Part shown: one piece after another, positions 26,301 to 36,069 of the stretch | Position numbering within the stretch: the stretch's first letter is position 1 | Layout: each line of letters begins with the position of its first letter | DNA from: Pocillopora verrucosa | Lineage: Eukaryota > Cnidaria > Anthozoa > Scleractinia > Pocilloporidae | Assembly: GCF_036669915.1 (NCBI RefSeq) | Contig: NC_089312.1 | Location: 24,063,404 to 24,127,403, forward strand | Direction: 5' to 3' | DNA length: 64,000 bases | Made by a program: the position numbers and the translations under genes | The notes under the pieces: generated by a model | What the model was told of the DNA's origin: nothing | Seen by the model: the letters and a program-made list of their open reading frames with translations, nothing else | Databases searched by the model: none

Positions 26301-26926
26301 CTCTCAGAACAGACTATGTCTGTGAACAGGTATCTGAACAAATTTGCATGCTAAGTTAAGGTTACTGTTCACCTACATGTATGTTACTTAGAGTTCAGTA
26401 GATACATGTATTTTTGTTAATGTCATTTGCATGGATTTTTTTAGCCTAAAAATTATCTTTGTTGACTACCATTTATTCTCCAAATGTTTGTTGGAGAATA
26501 TCTTTGTTCTGTTTGAGGACACATTACTCCTCTAGTGAGGATACATTACTCCTCTAGTGATTTCATGAAGATCACAACATTTAGTGTGAAAATTAAACAA
26601 GTCATGCATTTGTCTGATATTGATGTGGTATTTTTGAGGAAGTTTAAAGTTGAATGGCTCACTCCAGGCAATTTTGTAGCTTTTGCAAAGAAACATCTGC
26701 ACCATGTGCAATGTAATTGCTCCATCATACATCCTTGTTGTAAATTTAGAGACACTGGATTATATATTTTTTTCGATTCTCACTAAAGTGTTGTCGTCGT
26801 TTTATCTGCAGTGGCTTCCCCTTTTCCTCCTACAAGTGCCTGAAAGAAGGAAGTGTGGAAGATAAATCAACCAAATCATCTTTTGATTGGTTTCACGATA
26901 ATGACTTCTTTCCCTTTAAAAAGTAG
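23301..26926 (+). CDS. DKK3-like: Dickkopf-3-like secreted protein, gene A
   Basis: Secreted protein of the Dickkopf-3 type, extracellular by signal peptide. Four exons: 23301-23711, 24259-24415, 25405-25594 and 26812-26926, 290 aa with consistent phases (0, 1, 2). Signal peptide MKNFIVFSLSVFLILNTG, then a long serine-rich tract (about 40-73) and two N-glycosylation sequons (NET, NGT). Cysteine-rich domain 1 (about 138-190) has all ten cysteines, including the CQQC and QCC pairs typical of DKK3. Domain 2 (about 193-260) has only eight: the CC doublet is a single Cys and the usual GPC is absent. The tail ends DWFHDNDFFPFKK. DKK1/2/4 bind the Wnt co-receptor LRP5/6; DKK3 members mostly do not, so a Wnt role is not assumed. 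The start is chosen at the signal peptide Met, not the ATG at 23253. A possible poly(A) signal is ATTAAA near 27302. Confidence 0.85.
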
Positions 26927-28840
26927 AGCTGGTCGTGTTCTTTTCCCTCATATTGAAAATTTAACTGAAGACACCAAATAATCCTCGGAAATTGAGAAAT
27001 TTGAGAAAAGAGTGAAATCTGAGCCATGGCAATTTGATTTTCTTTGATAAATTATCAGGGCTATACCGTTTTTACTAGAATAGTGTGTAGCTGTAATTTG
27101 GTATCCAGAACTAGGGGTTAAACTGTTGTTACGAGCTACGTTACTTATATCTGTAGTACCCCAAGGTGCAGTTACTAAACAGAAATGGCTCTGCATAGAT
27201 AGGTGGCTTCACATATTTCACAATGTTAGCTTCAGGCTTAGAAATTTTATTTATTGTGACCTAGTGGAAGTTTATAAACACTATGTCCTCCGAGTAAGAT
27301 TATTAAAGATGTTTTAAAATGAGAATCAATTTGAAAGAATGGTGTTTAACTCTTTTAAGTATTTTCACTCTGTCAAGTCTGACGCCTCGACCTTACGAAG
27401 TGAATGTTATTCTGTTTAGTTAATAATTTGACAGAAGCTCTCTTCCTCTAACTTCCATTCAAACCTGAAAATGGAATGATGCCGTATCCTGACAGAGTAA
27501 CGCCTTATCGAGGACCTGTTACGTTCACTGGGTAAGACTTGCACGCAATACACAAATTTGTGTGTACAGCCCGCGCAGGACACGCGTGTGTTGTAGCAAT
27601 TCCTGCGGTCGATATACTCCTCTGAGGTGAAAAAAGTTCATAAAAGTGAACTGTTGCCGTAAACACGGTGAAAAACTTGGTTTCCGGCAACTTTTTCCCG
27701 TCACTTTTAAAAATTGTACCGTGGGTACTGAGACAAGAATGGTATCTTCGTTCATAGTGGTCAGAGACCTTTGTTTGTTTAAAACCAAAAAAACGTTTAA
27801 GCAATTAAAAATGGTGAAGGTGATCGAAGAAGTGAACCTTCCATTTCCTCATTTTCTTAATAATTAACAGAAATCGCTGTTAGGAAATTGGCAGTAAATT
27901 GGCACTAATTGGGTTAAGTGAATTTTATACTACGGTTTAATAAGTATCTCTCAATGTTCGACGAAGCGTTCATGCAGGTTCATCGCAGGTAGACTTTTAA
28001 CATTTCCGAAATACTCGTATTGAATTGATTGGAATGTTTGTTTCTGTGGGATTTTGGGTTCCTTTTTGTCTCTTTGTTATACCTTATGTGGTAACTTCTT
28101 GCGCTAGTCCAGGTTTTGTGGTATTGTAGATTTCTAAATCTAAATTTGGTCAAAACCTGATTCAGTTTCTTTCTTACATTCAGAAGGAAGTCTCACGAAA
28201 TAATTGCATAGCTTATTTATTTCAAATGTTGCCCAAATTAAATTTTACTAACACAACTAAAAGTGGGACCAACAGCTTTCAAAGTGCAATGGCTTTTTTC
28301 ACTCGGACAAGAAGGCGCTGAAACTGAAGTTGATTAAATATTCTTTAACCTACCACCTTGAAAATAAAGTCTAGCTGTAATGTTTTGATTTACAAGGTGT
28401 TGATCACTTTTTTTTGCGCATTTTTTTTTGTTTTCATGTAAGCTGTGGTAGCCAAATTTAATACCTGTACCACAGATTTGAGTTATAATGAACTAGCTTT
28501 CGTGTTGCTGCTATAACTAACCCATCACTTAACTCCCTCGTATCGAACCATTACTGCAATAAACTGAAGATTATTTCATAGAGAAAAAATCCATATACAT
28601 GACATCCTCCGCAAGGCTGATATTTAATATCTCTACTTCACCTCCATAAGAGGAAGATTACACCCTGTTTAAGATAATTTTTGTGCAATTATCTCAACGA
28701 ATCAATTATTCAACCTTTGTCGACAAATTGCGTCAAAGCACGTGTTTTAAACTCTATTTAGATCTTTGGATTCTCAAAGGTAAAACAATTATTTGAACTC
28801 CAGGTGGTGCAGAATAGGTTGGCCTCGTTAGAACTATAAA
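26927..28840. other. Intergenic between DKK3-like genes A and B
   Basis: No supported gene or exon. Open frames here are short, overlap each other on opposite strands and lack splice-bounded or domain-like content. Transcription signals of gene B must lie at the right end, but none stands out. Confidence 0.55.
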
Positions 28841-31800
28841 ATGAACAAGATCGTCAGTTTGATTTTGCTCATATCTTTGACCGCACTTCATACTGATGCT
28901 AAGAAGACCAAGAAGGAAGAAGTAGATACACAACAAAAGGCTCTCGAAGAAAGTAATGAAGCCGAAGACCCCGAAGCAGGAGCAGCCGAGTTTCCAGGCT
29001 TTGCCCTTCGTATTCCTATTCCTAATTTAGGTGCTTTGTCTCACATACGACAACAATTGGAAAATCTCTTCCCCGGACCGAAACAAGCGGACTATAAACC
29101 TGGTAAGACCAAGACAACGACCACCTCGAAGAACTCGACTCATGGTCCGTTCAAGACATACAGTGTTACTGAGGAGACTGTGTCCACAGATAACAAGAGC
29201 TCGCCTCATGTCTTGTCAAAGGTTTACAAGTCCATCACAACCCTTGATAAGGACAAACTGCCCAAAGGCAAAGATGGAAAAGTGAAGATTCCTTCCGCTA
29301 TGGAGTTCGATTTCGGACCTTTTGGACCGCAATTTCACGATGAAGGTGGCAAGGTAAGAAGCACCCTCGCATCTCGTTTAGCCATGGAATTCAAAACGTT
29401 CGCTTCCTTTAATTTTATTTGCTATTACTGGCATTATTAGAAAATGTAAAAGAATAATTGAATTTCATTCCTTCCCGTGTACTGATACCGAGTCTAGGTT
29501 TTGACAAAACTCAAGGTGCTCGCTAAAATTTTCATTTTCCTTCAGTCTCGGTTTCATAACGTGATGCCAGGAGTTAAACTTAACTTTTTTTCAGCGAAAT
29601 TTATCGATTTGATTGAGAATTTCACTATAATATTTCAGTGATTCAAACGAGAATATTTATTTATGAAGTGTGAAAGCACATCCACTTACAGCTTCAGTTA
29701 CTTTAAGATATTTACCTGTAGATTTCAACATGTAAATATGTTTTAAAATGCCAGGCTGCTTCACTTTCCGCCTTTTCAAGTTCTCTTAAAAGAAGGGAAG
29801 AGAGAAACTACCAGCCTTAAGAAAGTATTTTTCGACGCGTGAGGATCATAAACTTAAAGAGTAGAATTCGTTTATGATCTCCAGACACTAACAGTGATTT
29901 ACTGGTACCAGTTGAGGAACCTGTTGCACCACAGATAAAATGTACAGATGTCACTATCTGTTACGGTATTAAAGGAAAATGGCCTCACGGCAGATTGTGG
30001 TCATTTTTTAAAAGGGAAGTAGGTAGTGGGTAGAAAATGGAAATGTAAAACAAAGATGCCTGTTTATATCATGGCCCTGCAACTGATTGCTTGAAAAATA
30101 GATAATGATCACTTTTCTACAATTGTGGATGGCAGGCAATCCTGAGGTAAATCAATGGTCGTTGCTAAGGTGACAACCTTGACAATAGAATCGTTTTCGC
30201 AAAGTTTAGTAGCTCCATCTAAGCATTTGTATCAAACTTTAAATTCTATTTCAAACTCATTTCACATTTTACATTTCAGAAATGCAGCGCATCATCTGAA
30301 TGTGGTAATGTGGAATACTGTGACGCGTTTTTCGGTGTGTGTAAGAAACGTTTGAGTGATGGAGCAGCTTGCACTCAGAAAGACCAGTGCGAGGATAAGT
30401 TTAGATGTACCTGGGGTCGCTGTATAAAGAATTCCGAGGAGGGTAGTTCAGGTGAGTCCTTAGTTAAAATTGACTAATGTTACATGATCACCCTTTTGGC
30501 ATTTTGATGGGACAGAATCACTAGGGATAGGAGATATAGTGAAAGACATGGTGGCCACGTGATACAAACTTTGGATCGAAAAGTCCTGGTTCGAATTTAA
30601 GTCGGGCCATATTGCGTTCGTAGGTATATTTCTTAACTCTCAAAGAGGCCCTCCACATTTAGGAGGAGTATAAATGGCATCAGCGAACTGTCAGCTGACA
30701 ATAGTATAACAGGGTAATTTAGTATTATCAAAAACGAGTTTAAAAGCTGATGCGTCGAGCGTTAGCCCTTCGTCAGAGCGATTAAAGGAATTATGGGTTG
30801 TGCGTGGGTTTATATGTAGAAAATGGAGCTACGCTATTGGTGGGAATATGGTGACGAGAAAGCAAGAATAAATTAATTGAATAAAAAGCGCTCGTTGATA
30901 CCATGGGGATTAAGAGTGCCGATAACTTCTAATGGAAAACGATGTCACCCAAGAGGAGAAGCGAAAAGCTTCTCTCCCAGGGGCTTCAAGCGATGGAAAA
31001 CAACCTAAGCTTCGAAGTGGATGGGCTCTGGGCATTGGGTGTGCAAGACTGAAAGCCTCTCTGTAATAATTCTCATTAAATTATTGAATAGTATAACACA
31101 ACAATGTTCCTGGCTTGGGGTCAAACCAAGAATATTCTAGTCTAAGCTGTTTCTAGTTGATAACGGGTCGCCTACCGAGCCATGTTAAATTTTAAGAATA
31201 GGCAGAGAGAAGACATGCAAGCTGGTCTCGCTGCTAAGGAGAACGGCCCCGGTGGGCCAGGGCAGATTTTTCCACCCGTTGGCCTCTTTGTCAAATTCCT
31301 TACTTTTTATTACTTCTTTTCTTTTGAGTATTTGAGTATCTGTAGGGTTTCCATTTTCCAAGGGAAAAAAGTTAGAAGACCCAAGAACTCATGCTACACC
31401 TTTTATAATCGTTTGTAGGCACATTCTGTGACTCGGACAGTGATTGCCATTCTGCGGACGAGGAACTCAGCTGCAGAGAGCAGCCGGATATCAGTCGTTA
31501 CTTCCGTCTGTGTATGGCCAAGTTAGGAGAAGGAGCTACTTGTGGCCACGCTGGCCTCTTTGATTTGTTCAGACCAGCTGAGGAGGTGTCGAACTACTGC
31601 AAGAAGGGACTCGTGTGCAAGACTGTTGGGTAGGTCGAGATCTACTTGCTACTGTAAACTTTATGGCAAACCTTCCCCTTCGTCCTTGGTTTTTAAGAGT
31701 TGTCCTAATTTTTTTGAGCAAAGCCTGAGCTCGGCTTCAACTCGCAGTTAGAACTGTGGGTGAGTATCCATGTGTAAGAATGTTATGGATTTGAAAAATA

Positions 31801-32231
31801 TGGACATTCCGTTTTTTTTTTTTATTTGAGGAGAGAGTTGATTATGAGTTGATACTTTAATCAAGGGAAGGCGGAAGCCGGAGTAGTTGTACCATTGAAT
31901 TCTTTTGCGGCGGGCACCTGAAGCAAGAAGGTTTACCCGAGTGGTTAGTTCGCTCCCTCGACCAAGTCCCCTCTCGATAAATGGTCCCCTCCTGTAAATC
32001 CATTCCCGTTCGGAATGTTTTTTTTTCATCTAACAAATGAAGTAAAAACCATATTAGCTTTAATTAACTACTCAGTTGCTAATTAACGAACTTGTTTTAT
32101 CAAGGTTTTTTGGCCGTAAGGCTTGCATCCGACCTGAGGAGACAAAGTCCATCGACGATGAAGTTTCGAAAAAGGAAATAAAACCGAGCAAGGCCGGGAA
32201 AACAGGCAAGGAAAAGAAAATAAAGTTTTAA
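28841..32231 (+). CDS. DKK3-like: Dickkopf-3-like secreted protein, gene B
   Basis: Second DKK3-like paralogue, secreted. Four exons: 28841-29353, 30280-30451, 31419-31629 and 32105-32231, 340 aa, with the same intron phases (0, 1, 2) as gene A. Signal peptide MNKIVSLILLISLTALHTDA, then an acidic, lysine-rich segment, a hydrophobic stretch rich in Pro, Phe and Gly (about 47-80) and a threonine/serine-rich spacer. Cysteine-rich domain 1 (about 172-228) has eight Cys: the fifth position of the CxxC pair and the second of the QCC doublet are replaced (CKKR, QCE). Domain 2 (about 229-315) also has eight, lacking the same two positions as gene A. The tail is very lysine-rich and ends KEKKIKF. It is the longest and most diverged of the five. 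Its poly(A) signal is at 32318-32323. Confidence 0.82.
30543..30690 (+). mobile_element. tRNA-derived SINE-like element in intron 2 of DKK3-like B
   Basis: A 'ggtggccacgtg' A-box-like segment is followed about 40 bp later by the B box 'ctggttcgaat'. Next come 'cttaactctcaaagaggccc' and 'ggaggagtataaatggc', a layout common in tRNA-headed SINEs of marine animals. No tRNA cloverleaf can be folded by eye, so it is not called a tRNA gene. Confidence 0.55.
30712..30790 (+). mobile_element. Half copy of the foldback element family
   Basis: 'agtttaaaagctgatgcg' leading into 'cgagcgttagcccttcgtca' matches the inner left arm of the copy at 71-252. The second arm is missing or badly decayed. Confidence 0.55.
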
Positions 32232-32317
32232 ACAACAATACTCCAATGGAAGCTACGTTATGTTATTAAGAAACTGGACAAGAAATAATTGATTTGTAAA
32301 GATATTAAGTTGGATAA

Positions 32318-32323
32318 AATAAA
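32318..32323 (+). promoter_or_regulatory. Poly(A) signal AATAAA for DKK3-like B
   Basis: Canonical hexamer 87 bases after the gene B stop codon, on the same strand. Confidence 0.65.
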
Positions 32324-33010
32324 GTAAAAAATTGTAAACTAAAACGCTGTATACACTGAGTCTTGAATCAGAGTTGTGTGTCTCTTTACTTCTCTTTCGA
32401 TTACCTTTTCCGGGACTATACAAACAAAGAAAGCGTACAAACGAACTACTAGAAATAAACTCTACTGTGTGAGGCTTGAATAAAAGACTTAAATTGGCTT
32501 ATTTGTTTTCAACTTAAAGGGAGATGTGTTGAAGAGTGCTGTGCAAATTTAGCTTTTTTCCGTTAATTTTACACTTAAATTACATGCACAGGCATATTTG
32601 GGATTTTACATTAAGTCCTAGTTCACTAAAGACCGCAGCATTTTTGTAACCAGGTCTTACTTAACTGATTAATGGACTTTCAGAGGTCTGGATATTGCTG
32701 TAGTTAAACAGCAAGGTTGTCATTTCAGGATTGACCAATTTATCGACGGGTAGTTGACTGGAAGTGCCTAGTACAAGTACCTTTCCTGTAATTCCAAGCC
32801 CATCCCCCGGAGGAGATTCTTAAATAACTTCCCGTAACGATATGAGCAAACAGGAGATGTGAAAAGGCCTCTATCAATTTTGGGTGTGTTTTTTAATCTC
32901 GGGCTCTTCTTAACATAAAACCAATTTTTCAAAATATTGTATGAGTAATTGTGTAGCAGTGAGAAGGGAGAATTTATTTGAGATACTGGAAGATTATCAG
33001 TGTTGATTAG
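32324..33010. other. Convergent intergenic spacer between DKK3-like B and C
   Basis: Spacer between the 3' ends of gene B (+) and gene C (-). No exon, repeat array or other structure is apparent. Confidence 0.5.
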
Positions 33011-33016
33011 TTTATT
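33011..33016 (-). promoter_or_regulatory. Poly(A) signal AATAAA for DKK3-like C
   Basis: TTTATT on the plus strand reads AATAAA on the minus strand, about 140 bases past the gene C stop. Confidence 0.45.
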
Positions 33017-33156
33017 TACACATTATATAACTCCATTATGAGAGATCCGGCAACAATTCAACCGAGTTTCGCCGTCCGTCGTGTGGGCCAAGAGTTTCTC
33101 TCACGAGACTAACGTGGCAGTTTATAGGATTAATTGAAAAAAAGATCTGATCTGCG

Positions 33157-34720
33157 CTATTCCTCCTCCTCTTTGAGGCAAATAAAGTGAAGGCCATTAG
33201 TTCTGTGAGAAAAGAAAAAAGACACAGTAAGAAGGGAGGTGAAGTTTATTTCCAGCGATTTAGTTTTAACAAGATATGTTTTAAATGTAATCACTTCTTA
33301 AGAAATTTTTTTCTGTATAAGAATAACATGCACAAATAAAGAATTCAACCCCAAACAAAGAAAGTAAGAAACAAATCAGAAAGCAAAAGCTTCACACGGT
33401 TATTTTTCATGCTTAGCGATTTTTATTCCAAATTATTTATATCGAACGGTACATACGAACGTCTTTTTAAACAAAACTTTATCCTGTTGGTAGTAATGCA
33501 ATACAAATTGAACTTACCCAACATTCTTACATTGGAGTCCAACTTTACAAGGTCCGCAATCTGGTTCCACCATACCACCTGTGTATACATGGTGGAACAA
33601 ATTGATTGGGCCACACGACTCAAACTCATCTAGCATTGGCTTGCACATGGACGTGTGTGGATTGACGGAAATCTCCCGAATACAGCACGATTCTTTGCCG
33701 AGACAATCCGAAGTCCTGTCGCAATACGTACCAGGCTCCCCTTGCTCTACGCCCTTGGTGCATTGGCCATATTGACAAGCGTATCCCTCACAGCAGGTTC
33801 CTTAAAGAAAAAAAACGATTTCTTTAGTTGGAAATAGCGTAAAATCATCTTCAACTAGTATTTCCTTACCAATGAAATGACAGGCTGCTCTTTCGTGCAG
33901 ACATGCCCTGCATGTATGAACGTCACAAAACTTCCCGGCTGGACAATCTTTGTTCAAATTGCATTCGTCGGTCCCAGCCTCTACCATTGCGCGATAATGC
34001 CAAGGTGACGGCATGTGCAATATAAATTGCTAAAAAGGAAATGTAGAGAAGTAGTGAGTATTACATGCACGGTAAACTGAATAGTAAATAGTACAGCATC
34101 ATTCAAAGGAGAATTTTTAAGGCGGATGTAGCTCTTCAAGTGCTGTCGAGTCAGCAGTTCATTTGTCGCTGAACAACACGATTCTTCAGATCATTGATAG
34201 TTGCGGGAACGATTCAAAAGGATAAGTTACCCTGATATCAACTGGTAAGATTCTGGCCGAATGGGGTGTCGCCTATTACTTTGATTATAGTCATCGGCCA
34301 AACAAAATTCGGCAACAACTTACACTAACTGTTGTCCGATATGTTTAGTAGTTATTGTACATTTTGACTGGTCATCAGCTCACGACCACTTGATAAACGA
34401 CTTATTGAATTGCCTGTTCAGTCGGTACCCGGTTGACAATGGGCTGTTTGCGTCGATCTTTGTGTGAAATAAAACTGAGACCAGAAAGACCGCAAAATAT
34501 TGTAATACCCAGGCACGGCTAAGCACTAAATATCAACCTAGTTCCCTTCATATGTTGTCGATGATTCACAGAATAACAATTCTTGGTTTTTTACCCGTCT
34601 CTCCGATGCATCTGCGCGGCTTTTCCCCTTCGGACTATTTACTTCCTTAATTCTTCCAGAAGCTGCGACTGTGTTGAATAGTTTTAGAGTTAATACAAAC
34701 AGTCCTAGTTTAGAAAACAT
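33157..34720 (-). CDS. DKK3-like: Dickkopf-3-like secreted protein, gene C
   Basis: Compact DKK3-like gene on the minus strand. Four exons in transcript order: 34720-34595, 34029-33870, 33800-33518 and 33202-33157, 204 aa, phases 0, 1, 2. Signal peptide MFSKLGLFVLTLKLFNTVAA; an alternative upstream ATG at 34747 would add nine residues. The spacer before domain 1 is short. Domain 1 (about 59-105) has all ten Cys (CRAC and CC both present). Domain 2 (about 112-199) also has ten, with CC, GPC and the final Cys supplied by the tiny last exon (FICLKEEEE then stop). Unlike D, there is no intron inside domain 2 after CCIR. The last exon is exactly 46 nt, as in gene D. Its acceptor (ttcttttctcacag) is strong. 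Confidence 0.87.
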
Positions 34721-34747
34721 TTCATGCCATTTTCGTAACCAAAGCAA

Positions 34748-36069
34748 GCGTCTCTTGTATTCGAGTCACTGACATAAATTATTCATTGGGTAAAAATTTA
34801 GCACTTGAACAAGTTGGTATTTGTGAGGATCAGGTCAAGTCCCATTTGAATATTGAATATATACTGACTGGTCTTTTCCATTGAATAAAATTATTCCATC
34901 CCTTCGAAGAAAAATGTCAACATGGCTGTTTCGAGAGGATCTCCTCTCGGCTTTCGATGACCTCAAATTGTTTGAATAAATTCTCTTTCTTCGTTTAAAA
35001 TGACGAGCACTGTAATCTTTGGAGCTCGTGCATTCTGGTCACTGAGAACGATGTACAGTAGGCTATGCCATAATACATAAAGTGAATTTGGGTAAAGCCG
35101 CGGCCACAAAGTGAAATAGGTTGGATGCTTTTGAGCAGTGCATCCTCTTGCCTAATTTCTTCTCCAGTTTGCAGCCTCTGTTAATATATTTTAAGCTGGA
35201 AAATGATAACGTTGACAAGGTTCGGGTTTTGCTTTTGACGCAAGTCATTTGTCTGTAGGTTAAATTATAATCTTTGGTCGATGTACTCGATCCTCGATAA
35301 AATCGGTCCCTCATACATACGATTGATTTTGTTTGTTTTCTTAGTGATAATCGCTTGCTTTCATTGGTTAAAAGTGGTGTTGCCGATGACACTTGGGGTG
35401 CGGATAATTGCTACGGAGAGAAAAGGTTAACTTAAAGGCTGCAAGATAAAAATGGTTTTGCAACTGTGAGAAAATTTACCAATAGTTTCTTCGACACAAA
35501 TCAATCCCTAGTTCCCGAGGCAATTAACTTAGAAGCTATCAGATACTTGTTTTAAATACCCTTAGCTGAGTTGGTTTGAGATATTAAGTTGCTAAGAGAC
35601 TATTTCCTTAGCTGCTTTGCCACTGAAACTAAGTGTAGAGATATGATAAGATATCTCGCTTTGGTTGGTATTACTACATATCTGTGTGTTTCTTCACAAA
35701 AGGCAACAAAGCTTTTTCCATGCCCTCTTTGTTCCTAACTACCGGTACCAGTTTACGGCGAGCACCCAACGAATCGCCTTATTTCTTCAGAAAGGGATAA
35801 CGACCGAAAATGCATCTCGACGAACACATCAATCGAAATTTGTTTCGTGCAGATTAGGCATAGCTTAAAAATTGAAGAAAACTATCAACTAACACTTGGA
35901 TCTATATTGATCCTTTTCACACGGTGGAGTGAATACTGGGCTTTGACGGAAACTATTAATAATAGATGACCGAATGAAATAATTCTGGCCACATAAACGC
36001 TCTGTAACTTGGCCCGAAGTCGAAGGCCTAGCGAGAATTAGGACTTCAAAGAGTCCTCTTCGTGACGAA
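34748..36069. other. Divergent spacer between DKK3-like C (-) and D (+)
   Basis: Head-to-head intergenic region of 1.3 kb that should hold the promoters of both genes. Several short open frames exist on both strands but none has splice-site or domain support. No clear TATA box can be assigned. Confidence 0.5.

Noticed and set aside
33423-33480. Alternative last exon for DKK3-like C (frame ending FDINNLE)
   Set aside because: It lacks the final conserved Cys and has a poor acceptor. The exon at 33157-33202 has both.
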